Part shown: piece by piece, positions 16,938-24,585 of the stretch
How the letters are laid out: every line of letters starts with the position of its first letter
Numbering within the stretch: position 1 is the stretch's first letter
NCBI GenBank assembly: GCA_947476185.1
Contig: CANJPX010000035.1
Span: forward strand, 1 to 34,366
Direction: 5' to 3'
Length of the DNA stretch: 34,366 nt
DNA from: Bacteroidota bacterium
GTDB taxonomy: Bacteria; Bacteroidota; Bacteroidia; 2-12-FULL-35-15
Translations under genes and position numbers: made by a program
The notes under the pieces: generated by a model
Told to the model about the DNA's origin: nothing
Databases searched by the model: none
What the model saw: the letters and a program-made list of their open reading frames with translations, nothing else

Positions 16938-17067
16938 CTAAGGTCGCAATTTGCGTCCTTAGTGGAGGGTTGAACTCATCAAAATTTGTCATGAGTTACC
17001 ATTTTTGACGAGGTCACAATTTGTGACCGCATATTTTATAGAGGGTATCACAATTTGTGATAACCTC
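16938..17067. repeat. Array of four phased palindromes upstream of fic
   Basis: Four palindromes share an (A/C)AATTTG core. P1 is 16938-16962: 25 bases, one mismatched pair, core CGCAATTTGCG. P2 is 16973-16997: 25 bases, two mismatches, outer arms AACTCAT and ATGAGTT. P3 is 17012-17028: the perfect 17-mer GGTCACAATTTGTGACC. P4 is 17041-17067: 27 bases, one mismatch, core TATCACAATTTGTGATA. Each is centred on a single T, at 16950, 16985, 17020 and 17054, so the steps are 35, 35 and 34 bp. Arms differ in sequence while pairing is kept. They could be operators for a dimeric regulator of fic, or RNA hairpins. Confidence 0.8.
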
Positions 17068-17095
17068 TTGAAGTTGAGTTTTTGTAAGTTGAAAC

Positions 17096-17239
17096 ATGAA
17101 ATCATCTGGGAAACGATCAATGTTTCTTTTTACAGCTGACGACAGCGATCATTATGATCCAGATTGTAAAAGGTGTCATTCGGATGAGATAGAAAGAATC
17201 ATTTTTTACGTGACTAAATACAATGAAGCACATAAATAA
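17096..17239 (+). CDS. Small ORF, 47 residues, with a CxxCH motif
   Basis: An open reading frame from ATG 17096 to TAA 17237-17239 encodes a hydrophilic peptide without signal or membrane segment. It contains HYDPDCKRCH at residues 19-28, a possible small metal site (H19, C24, C27, H28). The C-terminal half looks helical (EIERIIFYVTKYNEAHK). A strong terminator begins at its stop codon, supporting a plus-strand transcript that ends here. No consensus promoter was found, and the palindrome array lies 29 bases upstream. I do not recognise the family. It may be a real small protein or an ORF by chance. Confidence 0.45.
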   Translation: MKSSGKRSMFLFTADDSDHYDPDCKRCHSDEIERIIFYVTKYNEAHK

Positions 17240-17273
17240 AAAGAAAGCCTCCGAATTCAGAGGCTTTCTTTTT
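17238..17273. terminator. Bidirectional terminator between the small ORF and metX
   Basis: Fourteen-base perfect arms (17238-17251 and 17260-17273) flank an 8-base loop; the GC-rich core is GCCTC/GAGGC and both outer flanks are A/T runs. It can end the plus-strand small ORF transcript and the minus-strand metX transcript, whose stop codon (17272-17274) overlaps the stem. Confidence 0.85.
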
Positions 17274-18279
17274 AACTAAATTTCTCTATCGCTTCGCCAA
17301 TCAATTTTCCTTCAATCAGAAAACCATCATGTCCGTAAGGAGAATCTATCTCCACGAAAGTGGAATTCGGAATGTATTGCGCCATTATTTTTTGTTCTGC
17401 AACCGGACAAAGCTGATCGCTGGAAATTCCGATGATTAATGTTTTTGTCTGGATAATTTTTAAAACATCTTCAAGTTTTCCTCTGTTGCGGGCAATATTA
17501 TGGGAGTCCATCGATTTTGTCAAGATCCAATAGCTGTATGCGTTGAAACGTCGTACCAATTTTTCTCCTTGATAATTTATATAAGAACTCGCTTTAAAAT
17601 TATCCAATTTATGTTCATCATCCGTTTGTGTTTTTACAAATGCTTCATAATTTCGATAGGTCAGCATTCCAATTGCACGAGCAGCTTTTAAGCCAGTTGC
17701 TCCTGCATTTTGATTTAAGTCCTTCCAGGTCAGATCGGTTTCAATTGCCAACCGTTGTGCTGTATGAATAGCTATTCCCCATGCCGATTCTTGCGCTCCG
17801 GTTGCAACCAAAACCATATTGTCGAAAATGGTTGGTTCCGCCAACGCCCATTCTATTGCTTGGTATCCGCCCATTGAACCGCCAATGATAGTGTTGATTT
17901 TTTCAATTCCTAAATGTTTCCGTAAAACGATATGTGCATTTACCATGTCGCGTATTGTCACTTTAGGGAAAGAACTGTAGAACGAACTTTGTGTTTCAGG
18001 ATTTATGCTTAATGGTCCGGAAGAACCATAACAGGAACCAATGATATTTGCACAAACAATAAAATAGTTGGCAGGATCGTATTTTTTGCCTTCACCTACA
18101 AGAGAATTCCACCAGTCGGAAACATCGCTGTTTGCTGTTAATGCATGACAAAACCAGATAATGTTACTTCTGTCGGCATTGACTGAACCGTAAGTATGAT
18201 AGACCACATCAAGCGTTTGTAACGTTTGTCCGTTTTCAAGTTTTAAGGGTTGCCGATATGTAAAAAAATGTTTGTTCAT
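17272..18279 (-). CDS. metX: Homoserine O-acetyltransferase
   Basis: A 335-residue alpha/beta-hydrolase-fold acyltransferase that acetylates homoserine with acetyl-CoA, the entry to methionine synthesis by direct sulfhydrylation. The nucleophile elbow GGSMGGYQ holds S135. The expected acid and base are in SSDQLCPV and SPYGHDGFL near residues 286 and 318. YGSSGPLSINPET (84-96) is typical of the MetX group. Some members use succinyl-CoA; this cannot be settled by eye. It starts at ATG 18279 and is divergent from the OsmC and sulfhydrylase genes, which fits a methionine/sulfur cluster. I see no SAM riboswitch in its leader, only a C/G-rich hairpin at 18308-18325. Confidence 0.93.
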   Translation of the reverse strand: MNKHFFTYRQPLKLENGQTLQTLDVVYHTYGSVNADRSNIIWFCHALTANSDVSDWWNSLVGEGKKYDPANYFIVCANIIGSCYGSSGPLSINPETQSSFYSSFPKVTIRDMVNAHIVLRKHLGIEKINTIIGGSMGGYQAIEWALAEPTIFDNMVLVATGAQESAWGIAIHTAQRLAIETDLTWKDLNQNAGATGLKAARAIGMLTYRNYEAFVKTQTDDEHKLDNFKASSYINYQGEKLVRRFNAYSYWILTKSMDSHNIARNRGKLEDVLKIIQTKTLIIGISSDQLCPVAEQKIMAQYIPNSTFVEIDSPYGHDGFLIEGKLIGEAIEKFS

Positions 18280-18307
18280 TTTATTTGTTCAATCCCCCGC
18301 TTCGCTT

Positions 18308-18325
18308 CCCCCTTTTCAAAGGGGG
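18308..18325. repeat. GC-rich hairpin in the metX leader
   Basis: CCCCCTTT (18308-18315) and AAAGGGGG (18318-18325) form a perfect stem with a two-base gap, inside a longer C-rich/G-rich context (18291-18330). It would lie in the 5' leader of metX mRNA. Repeats of the CCCCTTT/AAAGGGG kind are scattered in Bacteroidota genomes. A regulatory role is not shown. Confidence 0.5.
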
Positions 18326-18416
18326 GGATGGCTCCGTTACAAAACGAGAGACAAATGGGAATTTGCATCACAAAACTAAACAAAATTTCATCCAATTACT
18401 TACCTTTGAAATCGAT

Positions 18417-18496
18417 AAATAAAAAACAATGCGTTTCTCGATAGTTTCTGCTTCAACGCAGAACACTCGAAATGACGTCAAATAAAAAACAATGCG
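18417..18496. repeat. REP-like 46-bp element flanked by an exact 17-bp direct repeat
   Basis: AAATAAAAAACAATGCG occurs exactly at 18417-18433 and 18480-18496; the second copy contains the OsmC start codon. Between them lies a 46-base palindromic element (18434-18479) that begins TTTCTCGATAG and ends ACTCGAAATGACGTC, with an inner hairpin GTTTCTGC/GCAGAAC. The ends resemble the dispersed GTCATTTCGAG repeats of Bacteroidota. The layout is what insertion of a small non-autonomous element with target duplication would leave. Confidence 0.7.
18429..18485 (+). CDS. Upstream leader ORF of 18 codons before the OsmC gene
   Basis: The ATG in the first 17-bp repeat copy opens a reading frame through the REP-like element that stops at TAA 18483-18485, 6 bases before the OsmC ATG. 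It therefore exists because of the duplication. If the OsmC transcript starts upstream of 18429, ribosomes could initiate here and reinitiate at 18492. It is equally possible that it is never translated. Confidence 0.25.
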   Translation: MRFSIVSASTQNTRNDVK

Positions 18497-18911
18497 AATA
18501 GAACTAAAACGGCTTGATGATGCATTTCACTTTGAGGCTGTAAGTGAAACAGGAAATGTTGCACACATGGATGCAGGTGAAAATATCGGGGGATATAACA
18601 AAGGTGTTCGTCCGATGCAAATGTTGTTGATGGGATTGGGTGGTTGTAGTGCGATCGATATTGTATTGATTTTAAAAAAACAAAAGCAAGTGATAGAGGA
18701 TTTTACTATCAGTATTGATGGCGATCGAGAACAAGGAAAGGAGCCTTCGTTGTGGGAAAATATTCAGCTGCATTTTAAATTTAAGGGACAAATCGACAAA
18801 GAGAAAGCAGATCGTGCAGTACAATTATCGATGGAAAAATATTGTTCAGTTTCCAAAACCTTGGAAATTGCCGGAGCAAAGATAACGTACAAGGTCTCCG
18901 TCAATGAATAA
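18492..18911 (+). CDS. OsmC/Ohr-family protein
   Basis: A 139-residue protein of the OsmC fold, whose members reduce organic hydroperoxides with a reactive cysteine pair. The two conserved cysteines are C52 in LGGCSAIDI and C118 in EKYCSVSKTL; the RP motif GVRPMQMLLMGLGGC precedes the first. The domain fills the whole protein, and there is no signal peptide, so it is cytoplasmic. This sequence is closer to the YhfA-like OsmC subgroup than to Ohr by my reading, and the true substrate is open. It is the first gene after the metX divergence and may be co-expressed with the sulfhydrylase gene, though an inverted-repeat element lies between them. Confidence 0.9.
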   Translation: MRIELKRLDDAFHFEAVSETGNVAHMDAGENIGGYNKGVRPMQMLLMGLGGCSAIDIVLILKKQKQVIEDFTISIDGDREQGKEPSLWENIQLHFKFKGQIDKEKADRAVQLSMEKYCSVSKTLEIAGAKITYKVSVNE

Positions 18912-18917
18912 AAGATA

Positions 18918-19052
18918 GGAACGCAGATTTGTTATGATAAAAATGATTAACAAGTATGGGTGCTGGTTTTATTTAAAACAAAAACATAATAAGTTAAAAA
19001 TTTATGTTTTAAAATCTTAACAAATCATAATAGTCATAAAGATCCGCGTTCC
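18918..19052. repeat. Inverted-repeat element, about 135 bp, between the OsmC and sulfhydrylase genes
   Basis: GGAACGCAGAT (18918-18928) at the left end is matched by ATCCGCGTTCC (19042-19052) at the right. Further inward, GTTATGAT and AATGATTaacaag on the left face cttaacAAATCAT and TCATAAAG on the right, and a central AT-rich stem (AAACATAA...TTATGTTTTAAA) follows. The whole gap between the two genes is this imperfect hairpin. GGAACGCGGAT-type inverted repeats are familiar to me from many Bacteroidota intergenic regions. It could act as a transcript-end structure for the OsmC gene or be a MITE-like mobile remnant. Confidence 0.6.
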
Positions 19053-19060
19053 CATAAAAA

Positions 19061-20236
19061 ATGTCCATGAAAAAATTCGAAACAAACGCAATTCGGACAC
19101 AGTCTGAACAGACCAATAACAGAGAACATTCGGTGCCATTATATTTGACATCTAGTTTTACTTTTGATGATGCCGAACAAATGCGGGCAATATTTGCAGA
19201 TGAACAAGAGGGAAATATTTATAGCCGGTTTGTAAATCCGAATTCGACGGAGTTTGAAGAAAAAATGTGTTTGATGGAAGGTGCGGAGGCTGGTTTTGCT
19301 ACTGCATCGGGAATGGCAGCAATTTTTGCAAGTATTATGGCATTGCTAAAAAGCGGGGATCACATTTTGTCGGCCAGTTCTATTTTCGGATCAACGCATA
19401 CGGTCATTGCAAAATTTTTACCCAAATGGGGAATCACGCATACGTATGCAGATATTAATAAACCGGAAACATGGGAGGCTTTGATCCAAAAAAACACAAA
19501 AATGATATTTGTGGAAACGCCTTCTAATCCAGGGTTAGACATAATTGATCTGGAGTGGTTAGGAGAATTAGCAAAAAAGCACAATGTTATTTTGAATGTG
19601 GATAATTGTTTTGCTACACCTTTTCTTCAGCAGCCGATAAAGTATGGAGCACATTTGGTAACGCATTCCGCAACAAAATATCTGGATGGACAAGGAAGAG
19701 TGTTGGGAGGAATTGTATTGGGGAAGAAAGAGTTGATAAAAGAAATCCAAACATTTTGCCGAAGTACCGGACCTTCGCTTTCTCCGTTTAATGCCTGGGT
19801 ATTATCGAAAAGTCTTGAAACCCTTGCGATACGTGTGGAGCGCCATTCTCAGAATGCCCATAAGTTGGCGGGATTATTAGAAAATCATCCTGATGTTTTA
19901 CAGGTGCGATATCCTTTTTTATTGTCACACCCTCAATTTGAAATAGCAAAAAGGCAAATGAGCATGGGTGGAGGAATTGTAACTTTTGAAATCAAAGGAG
20001 GAATTGTAAGAGGTAGAAAATTTTTGGATGCCTTGCAAATGTGCTCCCTTACAGCAAATTTGGGCGATACAAGAACAATCGCTACACATCCGGCTTCAAC
20101 AACTCATGCAAAATTATCAGAAGAAGAACGTTTGGCAGTTGGAATAACACCGGGTATGGTTCGTATTTCAGTGGGCTTAGAAAATATTATTGATATTGTT
20201 TCTGATATTGAACAAGCCTTGGAGAAATCGAAATAG
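19061..20236 (+). CDS. metZ: Trans-sulfuration PLP enzyme: O-acetyl/O-succinylhomoserine sulfhydrylase (MetZ-like)
   Basis: A 391-residue fold-type I PLP enzyme of the Cys/Met metabolism family. The PLP lysine is K206 in HSATKYLDGQGRVLGG, and Y54/R56 of YSRF contact the phosphate of the neighbouring subunit. The SATKYLDGQGR form is typical of O-succinylhomoserine sulfhydrylase (MetZ), but MetB and MetC relatives are close and the acyl group is uncertain. Next to metX it most likely takes O-acetylhomoserine plus sulfide to homocysteine. ATG 19061 is used, with a second ATG two codons later. It ends about 85 bases before the end of the convergent propeller gene. Confidence 0.87.
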   Translation: MSMKKFETNAIRTQSEQTNNREHSVPLYLTSSFTFDDAEQMRAIFADEQEGNIYSRFVNPNSTEFEEKMCLMEGAEAGFATASGMAAIFASIMALLKSGDHILSASSIFGSTHTVIAKFLPKWGITHTYADINKPETWEALIQKNTKMIFVETPSNPGLDIIDLEWLGELAKKHNVILNVDNCFATPFLQQPIKYGAHLVTHSATKYLDGQGRVLGGIVLGKKELIKEIQTFCRSTGPSLSPFNAWVLSKSLETLAIRVERHSQNAHKLAGLLENHPDVLQVRYPFLLSHPQFEIAKRQMSMGGGIVTFEIKGGIVRGRKFLDALQMCSLTANLGDTRTIATHPASTTHAKLSEEERLAVGITPGMVRISVGLENIIDIVSDIEQALEKSK

Positions 20237-20321
20237 GTACTTGAAAACAAAACGATTTCTCTGCTCTAAATGACAAACAATAAACTGCCGGTACTGTATG
20301 ATCTAACTTTGGTCCTAGCAA

Positions 20322-23300
20322 TTATAGTTTCAATCCAATAAAAAGCACATCATCAATTTGTTCGTTGCCGCCTTTCCATTTGTTGAAATAGTTTTCAATG
20401 ATCATTTCTTGTTTTGGAATAGGAAGTGTCTGTATCTCTTCGAGTAGATTTTTAATAGTTGATATTTTTATCTTCTTGCCGTTGTCTCCACCAAACTGAT
20501 CCGGGAAACCATCTGTGAATAAATAAATAATATCACCCTTCGAAAGCTGGATATTTTGATTTTCTGCCGAATTTGATTCACTTGCATCTTTTTTTAGAAC
20601 CACCAATTCATTATTTTTTGAAATAATAACTGGTCGTTTGGTAGAGGCAAAACGAAGAAGATTTGTTGTTAAATTTATTTCACAAATCACAACATCCACA
20701 CCGTCTTGTGTTTGATGATGTTCTGTATCATGCTGTTTTAATAATATTTTTATCTCCTCTTCAAGCAGGGTGAGTGAATAGGCAGGGTTAGTTACGTCTT
20801 CCCTTGAAACAATATCTTTCAATAATGTGCTTCCAATCATACTCATAAATGCACCCGGTACACCATGTCCTGTTGCATCGGCACAAACGACAATTAAATA
20901 ATCTCCAAATTTGTCGAACCAATAAAAATCGCCACTTACAATATCTCTCGGCTGGAAAAATATAAATGATTCTGGAATAATTTTATGTAATGATGCCAAT
21001 TCGGGAAGAATAGCATCTTGAATTCTTTTAGCATAGCGGATACTGTCCGTAATGTCTTTATTCTTTTTTTCAATCTCTTCTTTTTGAGCAACGACTTCAT
21101 GAGTCTTTTCATTCAATGCTTTTTGTAATTGTATTTTAAATTTTCTGTGATTGCTTTCACGGAATTTTATCCACAGATAAAAAGCATATATGATTAATAA
21201 AACACTAAGTATAATGAACCAAGGCCTTTGCCAGATAGGTGCGGCAATTACAATTTTGATGCTAAAGGGTGATGTGTTACAAACACCATCATTGTTGTAT
21301 GCTTTCAATAAAAAAGTGTATTCGCCTTCGCTCAGTTTTCCATAAATTGCAAAAGGGTTATTTGTTTTTTCTGACCAGCTACCGTCAAAGCCTTCTAATT
21401 TATATTGATAAAGTATATGAGTATTTGATTTAAAAGTAATTCCGACAAAATCAATTCTTAGTCGGTAATTGTCATGAGGGAAAATTGTATCCCTGTTGTA
21501 ATCTACCTCTTTATCATTTAATTTGAATGAAGTAATGCTGATTATTGGTGGGGTAAGATTTTTGATGTCTTTGTGAGGATCGAATTTGGCTGCCCCCATT
21601 GTAGTACCAAACCATGTATATCCTTCAAAATCTGTAAATGATGCGGTTGGATTGCAATCTCCAAGCACACCTTCGTTTTTATCAAAAACATCAATTTCAT
21701 TATTTTCTGTTTTGATCCTGCTTAATCCGGAACGATGTCCTACCCAGATATTATTTGAACCGTCTAAAACAATGCTATAGCAGTAGTTTGATTTTAATCC
21801 ATTTCCAACAGTGTATTTAGTAATTGCGGTATCCTTTATTTTAAATACACCGTTACCCAAGGTTGCAACCCAGATATATTTCTTTTTATCTTCTAAAATG
21901 GAGGTTACGTTGATCAGATCGGAGCCTTTATATAGTTGAATGTTTTTTACATTATTATGATCATCGATAAAAGAGATAAAGTTGCTGTGCGTGGCTACCC
22001 ACAATTTATTATCTGCACCTATGATAATTTGATTTATATTGTTGTGGGTCAAACCGCTTTCGGTGGTAAAATGGGTAGTGATCTTTGCTGCAGTTTCTAT
22101 TTTAAAAATACCTCCTTTGGTAGCGATCCATAGTGCACTTTTATTCCCGGTGATACAATTAATGGAATTGCAAAGTTGGTCATCATTCAGAATAATTTTG
22201 GAAAATGTTCTTTTTGCAATATTCATCCTATAAGCTCCTTTGCTTGTTGTTCCGATTATCAAACTATTGGAATCAGCTTTAAAGAATGACGTTACCTTGT
22301 CTGTAACAAATCCGTTTTTCTGATCAAAAAAGGTAAACTGATTTTTTGAGATAAATTCATTTTGTATCAAACCTTTTTCTAGCCCGAACCATTTCCAATT
22401 TTCATCCACAAAAATTGAATAAACACCCTTATCATTTTCTTTGCTGTCGGGAATATAAAAATCAAAACAATTATCTTGTAATTTAATTAACCCGTTGCCG
22501 TATGTTCCGATCCAAATATTTCCTTCATGATCGGCATAAATAGCCTTGGTATATTTTGTTCCAAGTCCGTTGTCTTCCGAGAAATGAAGAAACCCTAGGT
22601 ATTGCAATGAAGACGGAGAGAGGAGTAATTTAATAACTCCATTGCCAAAGGTTGAGACCCAAAGATTAGAGAGCCCATCTTCATAAATGTCTTGAACATT
22701 GTTTAATTCAACAGCAATATTTTTCCCGATAGGGGCAGCGTTAAAGGTGTTTTTATCTGAAGCAGATGGTGTCAAAAGAAATAAACCTTCATCTTCTGTC
22801 CCGATCCAGAAACTTCCCGAATTGTTTTTTTTGATGATACACTGGATCTTTGTTTCCGGTATGGATTCAATTAATTTTGAAAAAAAAGGTTTTCGTTTTT
22901 CTCCGGTTAAATTATAAAGCATCAATCCTTCTCCTGTACCAACTAACAATTGATTATTTTTTGTCATCTCTAAGGAAAAAATGTTAAGCTGGTTGAATTC
23001 CATTTTAAATACGTCCACTTCAAATTTTTTGCTTATTCTGAAAATACCATCGTTTTGAGTGGCACACCAGATAAAACCTTTTTCATCAGAAATGATAGCT
23101 GTTACAGGGCTTTTGGAAAACCCGCTTGTATTAATTACTTTGAATATCTTTCCATCGTAATACGTTATCCCTCCCTGATTATGACCAAACCATAAATTTC
23201 GGGAATTGTCTTTGAAGCTTGTTGTTACAAAATTTTCGGCAAAACCATCGCTTGAATAAAACGATTTAAATCCTATTCCGTCAAACTTACAAGCTCCGTC

Positions 23301-23474
23301 TCCTGTGCCAATCCAGAGAAACCCCTTTTTATCCTGGTTGATTGAATAGACATAGGGTTGTGTAATGCCATTGTCGACACCATAATTTTTAATTTGATAG
23401 CCTTGAGAGAAAATTGAAGAAGAAAAAAAAATTACAAGTATAAACCCAAAATATATTTTAAATGATTTTTCCAA
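20322..23474 (-). CDS. Two-component-regulator propeller / Y_Y_Y / SpoIIE phosphatase receptor (first copy)
   Basis: A 1050-residue membrane receptor. It has a signal peptide (about 1-23), then 14 regulator-propeller blades with W-(I/V/F)-G-T motifs such as GFLWIGTGDG and GNIWIGTYGN. Fourteen blades fit two seven-bladed propellers, with one blade degenerate (ENWKWFGLEKG). A Y_Y_Y domain follows (FQ..YQYKLEGFDGSW), a membrane segment at about 750-770, a coiled coil, DSIRYAKRIQDAILP near 811, and a SpoIIE/PP2C domain (about 840-1050) with metal-binding Asp in SGDFYW, ADATGHGVPGA and LFTDGFPDQFGG. It would read an extracellular signal, perhaps a glycan or peptide, and dephosphorylate a cytoplasmic protein. 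No kinase or AraC domain is present. Start TTG 23474; operon with the gene ending at 23491. Confidence 0.9.
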   Translation of the reverse strand: MEKSFKIYFGFILVIFFSSSIFSQGYQIKNYGVDNGITQPYVYSINQDKKGFLWIGTGDGACKFDGIGFKSFYSSDGFAENFVTTSFKDNSRNLWFGHNQGGITYYDGKIFKVINTSGFSKSPVTAIISDEKGFIWCATQNDGIFRISKKFEVDVFKMEFNQLNIFSLEMTKNNQLLVGTGEGLMLYNLTGEKRKPFFSKLIESIPETKIQCIIKKNNSGSFWIGTEDEGLFLLTPSASDKNTFNAAPIGKNIAVELNNVQDIYEDGLSNLWVSTFGNGVIKLLLSPSSLQYLGFLHFSEDNGLGTKYTKAIYADHEGNIWIGTYGNGLIKLQDNCFDFYIPDSKENDKGVYSIFVDENWKWFGLEKGLIQNEFISKNQFTFFDQKNGFVTDKVTSFFKADSNSLIIGTTSKGAYRMNIAKRTFSKIILNDDQLCNSINCITGNKSALWIATKGGIFKIETAAKITTHFTTESGLTHNNINQIIIGADNKLWVATHSNFISFIDDHNNVKNIQLYKGSDLINVTSILEDKKKYIWVATLGNGVFKIKDTAITKYTVGNGLKSNYCYSIVLDGSNNIWVGHRSGLSRIKTENNEIDVFDKNEGVLGDCNPTASFTDFEGYTWFGTTMGAAKFDPHKDIKNLTPPIISITSFKLNDKEVDYNRDTIFPHDNYRLRIDFVGITFKSNTHILYQYKLEGFDGSWSEKTNNPFAIYGKLSEGEYTFLLKAYNNDGVCNTSPFSIKIVIAAPIWQRPWFIILSVLLIIYAFYLWIKFRESNHRKFKIQLQKALNEKTHEVVAQKEEIEKKNKDITDSIRYAKRIQDAILPELASLHKIIPESFIFFQPRDIVSGDFYWFDKFGDYLIVVCADATGHGVPGAFMSMIGSTLLKDIVSREDVTNPAYSLTLLEEEIKILLKQHDTEHHQTQDGVDVVICEINLTTNLLRFASTKRPVIISKNNELVVLKKDASESNSAENQNIQLSKGDIIYLFTDGFPDQFGGDNGKKIKISTIKNLLEEIQTLPIPKQEMIIENYFNKWKGGNEQIDDVLFIGLKL

Positions 23475-23490
23475 TGGTGTATACTATTAG

Positions 23491-24474
23491 TTAATAGGGT
23501 GTGGTTTTTTTCTTCTGTTTGAATTGTATTTTACTATTGTGTTGTGGCACCCCCCCAATAGGTACAGTGTAAATTGGCAATAAATTTCCGTCTTGGTTTG
23601 TTACATAAAGGGTAACATTATTATTTTTAATAACGGCTTTTTTGCTTTTGATAAATTGCACATCCAGTGTTGTCTTTTTTTCTTTTTCAACAATTTTATG
23701 TTCTGTATCAGCCCAAGTATCATCACCAGAAGCTTTGCTCAACTCTCCCTTTTTTACCATGGAGACGATGTTTATTTCCCCGTCATTATCAAAATCAAAA
23801 TTTGACAGTCGAACTGAGTAGACATTTTGTTCAATGTATGGATATAGATGTGCCACATCCTTTTGATTGTCGGATAGCCGAAATGTATATTCAAAAGTGA
23901 ATGCGTTACCGCCTTCTATTGCTTTGTTTTCTGTTGGGGAGGAACTTAAAAAATATTTATACAAGTTCCCGTCATCACCCGCCAGCCCTTCTGAAATTAT
24001 TTTGAAAATGTATCCACCATATTCGCTTACCAATTCTCCTTCAGTGGGATTAAATGGTCCGAATGTATACCATTCTCCGTCATAAACTTCACTACTAATA
24101 AATATTTTTGAAGCCAATAGATTTCCGCTTTTATAGTTTCCTCCAGGGTCTTTTAAACGCACATCTTTATTTGTAAAAGCTTCCTTGCCTCCATATACCG
24201 AGAATTTGGTTTTTGTATTGTACTCCCCTTTTTTCTCATCATTTTCGCCCGAAGTTTCAGCGTCGAAAACGCGGATATAAATTGGTTGAACTTGAAATTT
24301 TGGGATCACAAAAAAATAAGTTTGAGAAAAATCATCATCGCCCCAGGATTTCGCACCATCTTTTCCGAAAGTAACCAAGAAGGGAATATTTTCTTCTACT
24401 GCCGGCACTTGCTGTGCGATGCAGTTTGAAGTTAAAAGCAAAAATCCGAATAAAAAGCGAGTAACACGTTTCAT
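23491..24474 (-). CDS. Secreted protein of unknown function, co-transcribed with the propeller receptor
   Basis: A 327-residue protein starting with a signal peptide (MKRVTRFLFGFLLLTSNCIAQ). The body is beta-rich: SWGDDDFSQTYFFVIPK, PIYIRVFDAETSGENDEKKG, TKFSVYGGKEAFTNKDV, WYTFGPFNPTEGE, GDDGNLYKYFLSSSPTENK, all with many Asp/Asn/Gly turns. I recall similar segments in exported Bacteroidota proteins, some with an added OmpA domain, but there is none here and no T9SS tail. It precedes the propeller receptor gene by 16 bases and should share its transcript, so a sensor-accessory or ligand-binding role is plausible. ATG 24474 is chosen because the signal peptide begins there; the frame is open to 24561. 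The C-terminus is Lys-rich. Confidence 0.75.
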   Translation of the reverse strand: MKRVTRFLFGFLLLTSNCIAQQVPAVEENIPFLVTFGKDGAKSWGDDDFSQTYFFVIPKFQVQPIYIRVFDAETSGENDEKKGEYNTKTKFSVYGGKEAFTNKDVRLKDPGGNYKSGNLLASKIFISSEVYDGEWYTFGPFNPTEGELVSEYGGYIFKIISEGLAGDDGNLYKYFLSSSPTENKAIEGGNAFTFEYTFRLSDNQKDVAHLYPYIEQNVYSVRLSNFDFDNDGEINIVSMVKKGELSKASGDDTWADTEHKIVEKEKKTTLDVQFIKSKKAVIKNNNVTLYVTNQDGNLLPIYTVPIGGVPQHNSKIQFKQKKKTTPY

Positions 24475-24480
24475 CGATTG

Positions 24481-24511
24481 TAAAGATATTATTGTTTTAA
24501 ACACTTCCAAA
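24481..24511 (-). promoter_or_regulatory. Candidate promoter of the secreted protein-propeller operon
   Basis: Minus-strand TTTG (24508-24511), a 19-base spacer and TATCTTTA (24481-24488) match the Bacteroidota consensus except the last base. The ATG at 24474 starts only 6 bases past the box, so the transcript would be nearly leaderless. Confidence 0.35.
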
Positions 24512-24585
24512 AATATTTTGGATAAGTTGTCAGAAATCAACGACAAAGTATTCGATGACAACCATTAGGTTTAATGTTCTTTACT

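Noticed and set aside
16938-17067. CRISPR array or decayed coding gene in the palindrome cluster
   Set aside because: The repeats differ in arm sequence and length and the spacers are only 10-14 bp, unlike CRISPR. The 35/35/34-bp phase is not a multiple of three, so a tandem-repeat coding remnant is unlikely.
15000-17300. Genomic island or horizontal transfer around fic
   Set aside because: There is no integrase, transposase, tRNA target or clear shift in base composition, only the single fic gene with unusual upstream DNA.
18280-18491. SAM riboswitch upstream of metX or the sulfhydrylase
   Set aside because: I searched both strands of this gap, and 18912-19060, for the conserved SAM-I core and kink-turn sequences and saw only REP-like hairpins.
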